Source: Thiocapsa imhoffii (GTDB taxonomy: Bacteria; Pseudomonadota; Gammaproteobacteria; Chromatiales; Chromatiaceae). From it: 64,000 nucleotides of DNA. Under the pieces are notes generated by a model that saw only the letters and a program-made list of their open reading frames with translations, did no database searches and was not told the DNA's origin. A program made the translations under genes and the position numbers. The stretch lies in assembly GCF_016583985.1 (NCBI RefSeq), contig NZ_NRSD01000014.1:1-64000 (forward strand). The letters are read 5' to 3'. Positions 45,733-54,600 of this stretch are shown one piece after another (position 1 is the first letter of the stretch; every line of letters begins with the position of its first letter).

Positions 45733-46395
45733 TTAGTGACGATGCTCAGCGATATCCATGCTCGCCACCGCGGCCATCCCGAGCAACCCTTGCATCAAGG
45801 CAGCGCGGTCGCTCGTAGAGAGGGTCTCGATGAGCGCCTGCTTATCTTCGGGACTCAGGGGCAGATGAGCACAGAGGAGGTTGGTCAGATCCCGATCAGG
45901 CATCTGTTCCACGTCATTCCAAGGAACCTCAACGCCACGCAGGGTGCAGTAACCCTTGAGGGAACTCAAGAAGCCCTTGCGATCTTGGATCACGGAGTCC
46001 TGATCCTGATAATCGATCGCGAACCGCTCCCAGTCCGCGCGCACCCGCCGGTAGCCATTCTTTTCAGCGACTTCGCGACTGACCTGGAAGCGGCACACTC
46101 CAGTCAAGACCAAGACCACACGGCCATCAGTGGTTTCGCTGTAGGAGGTGATGCGACCAGCGCAGCCGATACGGTGCAGCTCCGGCGTGTCGTCCTCCAT
46201 GGTCTCGCTCGTGGGCTGGATCATCCCGATCAGGTGATCAGCGGCCAAGGCGTCGAAAATCATGTTCAAGTAGCGGGGCTCGAAGATATTCAAGGGCAAC
46301 TGCACGCCGGGCATGACCACGGCCCCGGCGAGCGGGAAAATCGGGATCTCCGTGGGCAGATCGGAGAATTTCGGAAAGAAGGGATTTCGGGTCAT
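45733..46395 (-). CDS. Lon N-terminal substrate-binding domain protein
   Basis: A 220-residue protein consisting of a stand-alone LON substrate-binding (PUA-like) domain. The signature IPIFPLAGAVVMPGVQLPLNIFEPRY lies at residues about 18-43, and TDGRVVLVLTGVCRFQV is the characteristic central strand pair. No AAA or protease domain follows, so it is not a Lon protease. Homologues are widespread in proteobacteria and their role is not established. It is probably cytosolic. The gene is divergent from egtB across 382 bp. Confidence 0.9.
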   Translation of the reverse strand: MTRNPFFPKFSDLPTEIPIFPLAGAVVMPGVQLPLNIFEPRYLNMIFDALAADHLIGMIQPTSETMEDDTPELHRIGCAGRITSYSETTDGRVVLVLTGVCRFQVSREVAEKNGYRRVRADWERFAIDYQDQDSVIQDRKGFLSSLKGYCTLRGVEVPWNDVEQMPDRDLTNLLCAHLPLSPEDKQALIETLSTSDRAALMQGLLGMAAVASMDIAEHRH

Positions 46396-46777
46396 GGGTG
46401 GCTCCAGCGTCCGAACGTTGGCGCGTTCGTTCGAGCGATGTGGTTAATTGGTGTCCGTCATCACGGATGATTCGATAGTTGGGGTGTTTGCCGCGCTTCC
46501 CTAGAGTGTTTCCGTTAGCGCATTTCTGTTGCAGCATCCTGAACGGGCGTGCTGATTTTTTCGCGCGAAGCTGGAAATTCGTGGCGTGGGACGCACTATT
46601 GCCGGCGAGTCACCTGTTCGTGACGTGTCCTCGGCATCTGCTGGTCCCGCCGCAGCGTCGGCACGTCCATCGTGGTCGATGCGATTCCGGCGGTGTGAGA
46701 TTGGTTCGGTAGCCCGGCCTCGCCGTCACGGTTGCACCCAATCCATGGAACGCGATTTGTCAACAACCGAGAGCGAG
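46396..46777. other. Intergenic region upstream of egtB
   Basis: The 382-bp gap separates the Lon-N-like gene and egtB, which are divergent, and should contain both promoters. In-frame extensions of egtB run back to a GTG at 46586 but have Arg/Ser-rich, non-family sequence. No structured RNA signature was recognised. Confidence 0.3.
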
Positions 46778-48091
46778 ATGCAGATGTCAGGATCATCGGT
46801 GAATGCACCACAAGATCACGTTTCGCGCGCTGACTTGCTGGGAGAGTTTCGTCGTGTACGAGCACTCACGGAGCAATTGTGCGCGCCACTGGCGATCGAG
46901 GACTATGTGCTCCAGACGCGGGTCGAGACCAGTCCTCCGCGTTGGCATCTTGCGCATGTCACCTGGTTCTTCGAGACCTTCCTCTTGCAGCCGTTCGTCG
47001 CCGGATACCAGGTGTTCCACCCGCGCTATGCGTATCTTTTCAATAGCTACTACGAGCAAACGGGTAGCGGATTTTGGCCGCGCCATGAGCGTGGTTTACT
47101 GTCACGCCCAACGGTTGACGAGATCCGCGACTATCGTCGCCATGTCGACGAGGCCATGGCGAAATTGATCATGGCGTCACGCACCGCGGACTGGCCGGAG
47201 GTCTTCCACCGGTTACGGGTGGGGCTCAATCATGAGCAGCAGCATCAAGAACTACTCATCACCGATATCAAACGCAATTTCGCGCATAATCCACTCCGCC
47301 CAGCCTATCGCGAGGACTTAGCGACGCCAGCACTGGCGGAGCCGCCACCCATGCGCTGGGTCGAGTTCGCGGGCGGTTTGGTCGAGATTGGCGCGGGTCC
47401 GGACGGCTTCAGCTATGACAATGAGGGACCACGGCATCGGACTTTCCTCGCCCCCTACGCCCTGGCGGATCGCCCCGTCACCAATCAGGATTACCTGCAG
47501 TTCGTGGCGGATGGCGGGTATCGCGACCCGGCATTGTGGTTGGCAGACGGTTGGGCGCAGATCCAGGCCGAAGGCTGGCGGGCCCCACTCTACTGGGAAG
47601 AGATCGATGGTGCCTGGCAGGTCATGACGTTGGGTGGCATGCGTCCGCTCAATCCCGCCGAGCCCGTCTGTCATGTGAGTTACTACGAGGCCGATGCCTT
47701 CGCGACTTGGTCAGGGCGGCGCTTACCGAGCGAAGCAGAATGGGAGCATGCGGCGGCGGGGTATCTTGTCGAGGGCAACTTTGTCGAGGACCAATTGCTC
47801 CATCCCCGCCCCGTGCCGATGCAGGCCTCCGCGGAGGCCACGAGCCTGATGCAGGTCTTCGGCGATGTCTGGGAATGGACGGCATCAGCCTATCTGCCCT
47901 ACCCAGGCTATCGCCCGGTCGCCGGCGCGCTCGGTGAGTACAATGGGAAATTCATGTGTAATCAAATGGTTTTAAGAGGCGGCTCCTGCGCCAGTTCAGC
48001 CAATCATGTGCGGGCAACATACCGAAACTTTTTCTATCCCCAGGAGCGCTGGCAGTTCAAGGGATTTCGACTTGCGGAGACACGTTCATGA
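46778..48091 (+). CDS. egtB: Ergothioneine synthase EgtB (iron-dependent sulfoxide synthase)
   Basis: A 437-residue EgtB with an N-terminal DinB-like helical domain and a C-terminal formylglycine-generating-enzyme-like (C-type lectin fold) domain. It joins hercynine to a thiol using oxygen and a mononuclear iron. Iron ligands fit the HxxxH of the HEQQHQE motif (H152, H156) plus a His in WHLAHVTWFFE (H57 or H60). The C-terminal domain has LPSEAEWEHAAAG, FGDVWEWTAS and VLRGGSC. Whether the thiol is cysteine or gamma-glutamylcysteine cannot be told. The start is chosen at an ATG after a GAGAGCGAG site; ATG 46745 is an alternative. It overlaps egtD by 4 bp. Confidence 0.93.
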   Translation: MQMSGSSVNAPQDHVSRADLLGEFRRVRALTEQLCAPLAIEDYVLQTRVETSPPRWHLAHVTWFFETFLLQPFVAGYQVFHPRYAYLFNSYYEQTGSGFWPRHERGLLSRPTVDEIRDYRRHVDEAMAKLIMASRTADWPEVFHRLRVGLNHEQQHQELLITDIKRNFAHNPLRPAYREDLATPALAEPPPMRWVEFAGGLVEIGAGPDGFSYDNEGPRHRTFLAPYALADRPVTNQDYLQFVADGGYRDPALWLADGWAQIQAEGWRAPLYWEEIDGAWQVMTLGGMRPLNPAEPVCHVSYYEADAFATWSGRRLPSEAEWEHAAAGYLVEGNFVEDQLLHPRPVPMQASAEATSLMQVFGDVWEWTASAYLPYPGYRPVAGALGEYNGKFMCNQMVLRGGSCASSANHVRATYRNFFYPQERWQFKGFRLAETRS

Positions 48092-49134
48092 TGTCACTTA
48101 GCGCACGACGGCAGGCGGTCGCGGAGCGGGATACGTCCCGCTCGGAAATGCACGGGGAGCGACGGCAGGCGCGACCGTCGCGCGGGTCGGTGCGGTTCTT
48201 CGACTATCGCCCCACGCCAGCGGATGTTCGCGCGGAGGTGCTCAATGGCTTGGCGCTGGTGCAAAAGCGCCTGTCTCCAAAGCTCTTCTACGACCAGCGC
48301 GGCTCACAACTCTTCGATGCCATCACGGAGCTGCCCGAGTATTACCCCACGCGCACCGAGATCGAGATCCTGCGCGTCCACGGATCGGAGATGGCTGATC
48401 GACTCGGCCGGGACAACATCCTGATCGAACTCGGCAGCGGCAGCAGTTTGAAGATTCAAACCCTCCTCGCGGCACTCCAGCCACGCGTCTATTTGCCGGT
48501 GGACATCTCCAGGGAGCATCTATTGGAGTCGGCTCACGCCTTGGCGGCGCGTTTTCCCGATTTGACCATTCACGCGGCCTGCGCTGACTACTCGGCTCCG
48601 TTTCAATTGCCCCTGGACCCGGAATGGACGGATCTCGCTGCCTTCTTCCCAGGGTCCAGTATCGGGAATTTCGACCCCGCCGACGCCCACCAGTTGCTCA
48701 ACCGCATCGCGCAAGTGCTGGGGTCCGGGGGGCGTCTGCTGATCGGTGTGGATCTGCCCAAGTCACCCGCGATCCTGAATGCGGCATACGATGACGCACA
48801 GGGTGTTACCGCCGCCTTCAATCTGAATCTATTGGTTCGGATTAACCGCGAGCTCGAGGGTGACTTCGATCTCGATCACTTCTCCCACCGTGCGTTCTTC
48901 AACACGCGGGAGAGTCGAGTCGAAATGCATCTTGTCAGCCGGATCGATCAACGGGTGCGGGTTGCCGGCCAGCTGTTCCACTTCCAGAAGGGCGAGACGA
49001 TTCACACCGAGAGTTCCTATAAATACCCTCTGGAGGTCTTTCACCGCATCGCCGCGGAGGCGGGCCTCCAGGCCGAGCAGGTGTGGACGGATGATCAAGA
49101 CCTCTTTAGCGTCCATTGCCTGCGTGTGGCGTGA
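48088..49134 (+). CDS. egtD: L-histidine N(alpha)-methyltransferase EgtD
   Basis: A 348-residue SAM-dependent methyltransferase making hercynine (trimethylhistidine), the first step of ergothioneine synthesis. The SAM-binding motif ELGSGSSLKIQTLL is near residues 112-125. KRLSPKLFYDQRGSQLFDAITELPEYYPTRTE is split in the family as a conserved substrate-binding region. FFPGSSIGNF and YKYPLEVF are further EgtD markers. The first 35 residues are a family-variable Arg/Ser-rich extension. The ATG overlaps the egtB stop (ATGA), so the two enzymes are coexpressed. EgtC and EgtE genes are not in the window. Confidence 0.96.
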   Translation: MMSLSARRQAVAERDTSRSEMHGERRQARPSRGSVRFFDYRPTPADVRAEVLNGLALVQKRLSPKLFYDQRGSQLFDAITELPEYYPTRTEIEILRVHGSEMADRLGRDNILIELGSGSSLKIQTLLAALQPRVYLPVDISREHLLESAHALAARFPDLTIHAACADYSAPFQLPLDPEWTDLAAFFPGSSIGNFDPADAHQLLNRIAQVLGSGGRLLIGVDLPKSPAILNAAYDDAQGVTAAFNLNLLVRINRELEGDFDLDHFSHRAFFNTRESRVEMHLVSRIDQRVRVAGQLFHFQKGETIHTESSYKYPLEVFHRIAAEAGLQAEQVWTDDQDLFSVHCLRVA

Positions 49135-49518
49135 GGCTGAACTAGCACCGCAACGAGGGGTGATCTGATCCCGTGTTGACCCTACCGTGGCGGTAATCCC
49201 GTGGAATGCAGGCGTCGTTGATTGTTGGATGACTCCATGTCATCAGTCAACGCTTCGCAACGACAATCGAAGCGGTCCAGCGTTTGAACGACATGACGAG
49301 CGATCAGGTTCAAGCTGGCGCGACGCTGAAGATTCCACGCTCGTCGGGCAGGCTTGAATCCGACATGGACGTCGCAGAAGACGGGTCGGGTCGAGTCGGA
49401 CCGAGGTCAGATTCACCGAAACACGGTCGGGAGTTGGTTGCAGGTGGAGCCGGTCGTGCGGGCTGATCCGATCAGCGCTCTTCCGCCGGCCCCACCATGC
49501 GTCGTTCGATCAGGACTT
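49135..49518. other. Intergenic region between convergent egtD and the secreted protein gene
   Basis: This 384-bp region has no convincing coding frame. It contains a stem-loop near 49217-49251 (GATGAC/GTCATC with outer GTTGA/TCAAC) that may end the egtBD transcript. Confidence 0.35.
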
Positions 49519-50121
49519 TCAGCGACCACCTGGACGCATCGATCCATGCCCGCTCGCGCGATCGATGCGTGCCGCGACGGCATTGATGTAATTGACGGTC
49601 ACGCTGTCGCCTACGTCCACGTCGGACAGTAGGTCGGGATTCTCGACACTGACCGTGACACGGTTCTGCGGACCGCGAACCGTGACCTGCGACGCCGTGC
49701 GGTCGATCGCGTCGACGATTCCGACGAGCGTAATGGTTTCGGTCAGGCTCCCGGATGGCGCGCGGCCGGTGCCGCGCTCGACCTCCAGCGTCTTCGCCGC
49801 GCCTGGCGCACTGGCCGCATCACCTCCCTTCTGCAGATCCACGGCCACGGCGGTGAGATAATCGATCGTCAGTTGATCGTTGATGCGGATCTCATCGAGC
49901 CGTCTCACCTCTTCCGGCACGTGAATGACCAGGAAGACGCCGCTTGGCTCGCGAATGGTCAGCATCCGGGCCTCCGGATTCACGACGACGACCTCACCAA
50001 CCACTTCCTCGACGAGGGCACCCGCCATCACCGGGACATCGACGGCGCTTGCGATAGATCCGAGAAGGGATGACGCAGCGATGAGGGTGCCGGCGAGGGT
50101 CAGATGCGTGCGTGTGATCAT
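49519..50121 (-). CDS. Secreted protein with duplicated ~65-residue beta domain
   Basis: A 200-residue exported protein. A signal peptide covers residues 1-26 (ending ASA). The mature part contains two related beta-rich domains of about 65 residues. Each has a VVxVxPEARMLTIxxP-like opening, then VxVPxxVxxLDxxxxxDxLTxxYxxAVAxxxxR in the first copy and SVTVNYINAVAARIDR in the second. This pattern recalls DUF5666-type periplasmic domains, but the assignment is tentative. A textbook AAGGAG site lies 7 bases before the ATG, so the start is firm; the longer frame to 50358 is rejected. The function is unknown. Confidence 0.75.
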   Translation of the reverse strand: MITRTHLTLAGTLIAASSLLGSIASAVDVPVMAGALVEEVVGEVVVVNPEARMLTIREPSGVFLVIHVPEEVRRLDEIRINDQLTIDYLTAVAVDLQKGGDAASAPGAAKTLEVERGTGRAPSGSLTETITLVGIVDAIDRTASQVTVRGPQNRVTVSVENPDLLSDVDVGDSVTVNYINAVAARIDRASGHGSMRPGGR

Positions 50122-50599
50122 GTGAATCTCCTTAACAATAACGAGTGAAATAGGGTGAGTCGATCCAGACGGCCTGCAACAGAGTCCGGTCAACCTAAGC
50201 GAAAAACCGAACTCGGACAAGTTTTTGCCGCAGCCGGCGCTGTGGCAAGGTGCCTGCGGGCGTGTCCTCATGGCGTCGCGGGGTGACGGACCCGGTCGAT
50301 GGGGTGCTCTGGGTGGCGCGTCGCCGCAGGCCAAACGTCCGGATGCGCCCGCCTCCATGTCGCCGCGGGCAGGATGAGGGCGGATCGCCTGGGTCGGTTG
50401 ATCTGGCCCCTCTGTTTCCAGATCCTTGCGTATCGCCCGTATTCTGAACCACTATACAGGGTCACCGCGGTCAACGCGGCGCGTCAGAGGAAAGTCCCCG
50501 CCTGCTTGAAGGTTTGCTGGCTGCTGATTCCGAAGCGCGGGCGATGCAGGACCAGCATCGATCCGTGACCCCTTCTTCCGTGCCCAGACGAGTCACCAG
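50122..50599. other. Intergenic region upstream of ppc
   Basis: The 478-bp gap separates the divergent secreted-protein gene and ppc. A TATACA hexamer occurs at 50453-50458, but the nearest -35-like TTGCGT is 21 bases away, so no promoter is claimed. No tRNA or structured RNA was identified. Confidence 0.35.
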
Positions 50600-53398
50600 A
50601 TGCCGATGAATGCCGTCTCGCAAGATCAGACATTGGAGCGTGATGTCCAGCTCTTCACCGCGTTGCTCGGCGAGGTCTTGCGCGAGCACAGTCGCAAGCG
50701 TGTCCTCGTCATCGTCGAGCGGCTGCGCGACGGGTTCATGCAATTGCGTGAGCAGGATGACGAGGAGGTGCGCGACAAACTGATGAAGCGCATTCGCGGG
50801 CTCGACGCCCAGACGCTTTCGGAGGTGATCCGCGCCTTCAACATTTACTTCGGCTTGGTCAACACGGCCGAGGAATTGAATGCCTATCTTGCCCGCATGG
50901 ATCTGATCTCGGCAGGCGAGCGACTCTGGGTCGGATCCTTTGATCAAATGGCCCGTCAGTTCAAGGCCGATGGGGTGAGTCCCGAGCACTTCCAGAGTTT
51001 GCTCGAACATTTGGTTTATCTACCGGTGTTCACCGCGCACCCGACCGAGGCCAAGCGACGCACCATCCTGGAGAATTTTCGCCGTATCTTCTTAGTGGCG
51101 CAGGATCTGCATCGTCGCAAACTCAATGACGAGGAACTCGAGGATCGCTTGCAGGGGATCCTCACCCAGATCCAGATCCTCTGGAAGACCGACGAGGTGC
51201 GTGTCCACAAACCGCAGGTCACCGACGAGGTGCGCCAAGGGCTGTATTTCTTTCGCGAATCGCTGTTCGATGCGGTGCCGCAGGTCTACTGTTTCCTCGA
51301 AAAGGCCGTTCGGCGTGCCTATGGCCCGGACTCTGGGATCAAGATTCCGTCCTTTATTCAGTTTGGGTCCTGGATTGGGGGCGACCGTGATGGCAATCCC
51401 TTCGTTAAGCCGGAGACCACCGAACTCGCTGTACGCATGCACGGCGAACTCGTGCTGGAACTCTATTTAGAGCGGGTCGGGAAGCTGCTGCGCATGCTCA
51501 GCCACGCCAGTTCACTCTGTCAGCCCGCCCCCGCTTTTCTCGACAGTCTTGATGCGGACGAGGACTACTGGGTCGAGACCATGGGGCAAAGCTTGCGTCG
51601 ATATGTCCACGAGCCCTATCGACGCAAACTCGCGATGGTGGAGTTTCGTCTCAACGCCAATCTGCAGCGGTTGCGCGTTCGCATGGCGGGGCGCTACGAG
51701 CCTGATCTGCCGGATGGCTATGATCAGGCACGGGACTTCCTGACCGACCTCCATTTGGTGCGCGATTCGTTACACCATCATGGCGATGCCAACGCGGCCG
51801 TGGGGCCTTTGAACGACCTGATCCGATTGGCCGAGACCTTCGGCTTCCATCTCGTGCATCTCGACCTGAGACAAGAATCCACGCGTCATACTCGCGCCGT
51901 GTCTGAACTCTTCGCACGGCAGGCCGGTGCCCCGTTCTACCAGGCCTTCGATGAGGAACAACGCCTGTTGGCGCTCGCCGAAGCGATCGCCCATCCACAC
52001 CCCTTCGTGATTGAGAAGGGGACGCTCACCGCGGAGACACGTGAGACCCTGGAGGTCTTCGAGGTCATGGCCCGCATGCGCGCGGAGGTCAGCGAGCATG
52101 CCTTTGGCCAGTACGTCATCTCCATGACCCATGCCGCCAGTCATGTGATGGAGGTGATGCTCTTGGCGCGTCTCGCCGGGCTCGCGGGAATGGGGCGCCA
52201 GGGCTGGTTCTGTCAGATCCAGATCGCACCCTTGTTCGAAACCATCGACGATCTGAATCGCATCGGGGAGGTGATGGGGCGCTTATTCGATGACCCGACC
52301 TATGCGGCCCTGCTCAAGGCTTCGGGCAACCAGCAAGAGGTCATGCTGGGATACTCCGACTCCTGCAAGGACGGCGGCATCCTGGCGTCGAGCTGGCGGC
52401 TCTACGAGGCCCAGCGACGGGTGATCCAACTCGCCGACGATCACGGTGTCTCCTGTCGTCTCTTTCATGGCCGCGGGGGCACGGTGGGGCGCGGTGGCGG
52501 TCCGACTCACGAGGCCATCCTGGCGCAACCAACGGATACGGTGCATGGTCAGATCAAGTTCACCGAGCAGGGCGAGGTGCTCTCATACCGCTATGCCAAT
52601 CCCGAAACGGCGCGGTATGAACTGACCCTCGGTATCAGTGGTCTGATCAAGGCAAGCCGTTGTCTGATCGAGCCACCACCGGCTGATCGCAAGGACTATC
52701 TCGGCATCATGGATGAGTTGGCGCAGTATGGTGAGGAGGCCTATCGACGACTCACGCGTGAGACGGACGGCTTCCTCGACTACTTCTATGACTGCACCCC
52801 ACTCGACGGGATTGCCCTCCTGAACCTTGGCTCGCGCCCGTCTCATCGGAAAAAGGCGGATCGCTCCCTGGCCTCGATCCGCGCGATTCCATGGGTGTTC
52901 GGGTGGGCACAGTCGCGCCAGACGCTCCCCGCCTGGTTCGGGATTGGCTATGCCATCGAGCGTTACCGGGGGAACGATTTGGAGCGGCTGGCGAAACTGC
53001 AGCGGATGTATCAAGAGTGGCCCTATTTTCGCGCTCTGCTCTCCAACACCCAGATGTCCCTGTTCAAGGCTGAGATGCATATCGCCAAGGCGTATGCCCG
53101 GCTGGCCGAGAACCAACACCAGGCGCAGGTGATCTATAGCCAGATCGAAGAGGAGTATCAGCGCACGCTCACGCAGGTTATGAACGTGGCCGGGTTGCGT
53201 GGGCTCATGGAGGAGACTCCGGAGCTTCAGCGTTCCCTGGCGCGCCGGAACGTCTATCTCGATCCCCTGAATCATATCCAGGTCTCGCTCCTGGAGCGAT
53301 ATCGCAGCGAGGAGGAGGAGGCCAAGCGCGAGGAATGGCTCGACCCCTTGCTGCGCTCCATCAATGCCATTGCGGCGGGTATGCGCAATACCGGATGA
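50600..53398 (+). CDS. ppc: Phosphoenolpyruvate carboxylase
   Basis: A 932-residue enzyme carboxylating PEP to oxaloacetate, an anaplerotic CO2-fixing step. The catalytic His is in VFTAHPTEAKRR. GYSDSCKDGGI carries the active-site Lys, and FHGRGGTVGRGGGP the essential mobile glycine-rich loop with its Arg. The C-terminus ends RNTG, close to the canonical QNTG that closes the active site. EQGEVLSYRYANPETARYEL completes the family pattern. Length is slightly greater than E. coli PPC (883). Start ATG 50600 (or ATG 50606) precedes the conserved RDVQLFTALLGEVL region. It stands alone, divergent from the secreted protein gene. Confidence 0.97.
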   Translation: MPMNAVSQDQTLERDVQLFTALLGEVLREHSRKRVLVIVERLRDGFMQLREQDDEEVRDKLMKRIRGLDAQTLSEVIRAFNIYFGLVNTAEELNAYLARMDLISAGERLWVGSFDQMARQFKADGVSPEHFQSLLEHLVYLPVFTAHPTEAKRRTILENFRRIFLVAQDLHRRKLNDEELEDRLQGILTQIQILWKTDEVRVHKPQVTDEVRQGLYFFRESLFDAVPQVYCFLEKAVRRAYGPDSGIKIPSFIQFGSWIGGDRDGNPFVKPETTELAVRMHGELVLELYLERVGKLLRMLSHASSLCQPAPAFLDSLDADEDYWVETMGQSLRRYVHEPYRRKLAMVEFRLNANLQRLRVRMAGRYEPDLPDGYDQARDFLTDLHLVRDSLHHHGDANAAVGPLNDLIRLAETFGFHLVHLDLRQESTRHTRAVSELFARQAGAPFYQAFDEEQRLLALAEAIAHPHPFVIEKGTLTAETRETLEVFEVMARMRAEVSEHAFGQYVISMTHAASHVMEVMLLARLAGLAGMGRQGWFCQIQIAPLFETIDDLNRIGEVMGRLFDDPTYAALLKASGNQQEVMLGYSDSCKDGGILASSWRLYEAQRRVIQLADDHGVSCRLFHGRGGTVGRGGGPTHEAILAQPTDTVHGQIKFTEQGEVLSYRYANPETARYELTLGISGLIKASRCLIEPPPADRKDYLGIMDELAQYGEEAYRRLTRETDGFLDYFYDCTPLDGIALLNLGSRPSHRKKADRSLASIRAIPWVFGWAQSRQTLPAWFGIGYAIERYRGNDLERLAKLQRMYQEWPYFRALLSNTQMSLFKAEMHIAKAYARLAENQHQAQVIYSQIEEEYQRTLTQVMNVAGLRGLMEETPELQRSLARRNVYLDPLNHIQVSLLERYRSEEEEAKREEWLDPLLRSINAIAAGMRNTG

Positions 53399-53471
53399 GC
53401 GAGGCCCCGGCCCCAGGACTCATGATGACTCGTCTCACATTCATCACACCGCCGCGCCGACAGGTCCGACC

Positions 53472-53600
53472 ATGACCCAGCTCGATCATCGTGCACCCAA
53501 ACCCCCCGTTCGCCCGCCCTTCGGGGTGCGTCTCCTGGGGGTTGTGCTCCTGGCCTTCAGCATCGGCCTCTTATCCTGTCAGGCCCTGTGGTCAATTTGA
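53472..53600 (+). CDS. Small membrane peptide (42 aa) coupled to the XpaC-like gene
   Basis: A 42-residue frame beginning MTQLDHRAPKPP has a proline-rich cytoplasmic start followed by one strong hydrophobic helix (VRLLGVVLLAFSIGLLSCQALW) with a single Cys, then a two-residue tail. Its stop TGA shares a base with the ATG of the downstream XpaC-like gene (TGATG), the same coupling seen at other junctions in this window. The overlap and clear membrane helix make it a credible gene, but homologues are unknown to me. It may be a small partner of the XpaC-like membrane protein. Confidence 0.6.
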   Translation: MTQLDHRAPKPPVRPPFGVRLLGVVLLAFSIGLLSCQALWSI

Positions 53601-54508
53601 TGGGCGCGCCGACGAACCTGCCGCCCGAACAACGACGGACCCTGGGTCTGGGAGAGCTGCTCTTCGGGGGCAAGCCCGTCCTGGGAGGTCAGGCGCCTCT
53701 CCGCATGCGACCGCGCGCGAAGGGTACCCTGCTCTATCTCCTCCCAGTGCCCCTGCTGATCGCGGCCCTCGTGGGTCTGGGCGCGGGTCGTCTCGAGGTG
53801 GCCTTGATCGCTGGTGGTCTCTTCGGTCTCTTCATGCTAGGCGCCGATCTGACGCGGCGCGGTTTGAAGGCGGAGGTCGCGGACCAGACCCTGCGGTTTG
53901 CCCGGTTACGCCCGGCCCCGTTGAAGACCCTGGGTGGTCTCTTGATCGGCTTGGCAACGGGTTTGATGGCATCTTGGGTCGTGGTCTTGGGCCTGGGTTT
54001 GAGTCTCGCCTATGCGGGTGTGGCCATGCTGGGCTTCCATTTCGTGTATGGATTTGAATCGTGGGGCCGTCAGCGAGTGGTCGCGAGCGACGACGAGCGG
54101 ACCCGCAAGATCGTCGCGGCCTTGGCCGAGGCCGAGCGCCAGTTGCTGGATCTCGAGCAGGCGGCGGCCCGGATCGCCAATCGTGAGCTCAAGCAGCGGC
54201 TTGCGCGCATTGGTGTCCAGGGACGCGCGATCCTGGACCAGATTGCCGAGCGACCGACGGATCTCTTTCGGGCGCGCAAATTCCTCAACGTCTACCTCGA
54301 CGGGGTGAAACAGGTCGCCGATGGCTATGCGCGCACCCACCGCCTGGCAGACTCGCGTGAGTTGGAACAGAATTTCCGCAATGTGCTGATCACGGTCGAA
54401 CAGGCCTTTGAGGAGCAGCATCAACGGTTGCTGAAGACTGATCTGATGGACCTCGACGTTCAGATCGAGGTCCTGAAGAAACAGCTCGAGCGCGAAGGAG
54501 TCCGCTGA
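53600..54508 (+). CDS. XpaC-like membrane protein
   Basis: A 302-residue protein. It has two pairs of hydrophobic segments in its first half (about residues 42-80 and 112-150). The C-terminal half is a charged, helical, coiled-coil region (AEAERQLLDLEQAAARIANRELKQRLARI). This architecture and the adjacency to a TelA gene match the XpaC (5-bromo-4-chloroindolyl phosphate hydrolysis) family. The XpaC-TelA pair is conserved in bacteria and linked to tellurite or membrane stress; the mechanism is not known. ATG 53600 is favoured because it overlaps the small gene's stop, rather than the GTG four codons upstream. Confidence 0.8.
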   Translation: MGAPTNLPPEQRRTLGLGELLFGGKPVLGGQAPLRMRPRAKGTLLYLLPVPLLIAALVGLGAGRLEVALIAGGLFGLFMLGADLTRRGLKAEVADQTLRFARLRPAPLKTLGGLLIGLATGLMASWVVVLGLGLSLAYAGVAMLGFHFVYGFESWGRQRVVASDDERTRKIVAALAEAERQLLDLEQAAARIANRELKQRLARIGVQGRAILDQIAERPTDLFRARKFLNVYLDGVKQVADGYARTHRLADSRELEQNFRNVLITVEQAFEEQHQRLLKTDLMDLDVQIEVLKKQLEREGVR

Positions 54509-54600
54509 GTCGGAGGCAGCCGCGCGGGCGCTGACAGGCTGCGCCCAGTTGACACGGCCAGCCGCCACAGAATCGATCGAGTCCATGGGGAGACATACGA

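Noticed and set aside
50486..50500. GAGGAAAGTCC-like string resembling the 5' part of RNase P RNA
   Set aside because: Only this short match is present. Just over 100 bp remain before ppc and no other RNase P elements, such as the paired 3' segment, are visible.
53364..53471. Extension of the 42-aa membrane peptide back into the end of ppc
   Set aside because: The in-frame upstream codons overlap the ppc end. The short form starting at 53472 with its TGATG junction explains the sequence better.
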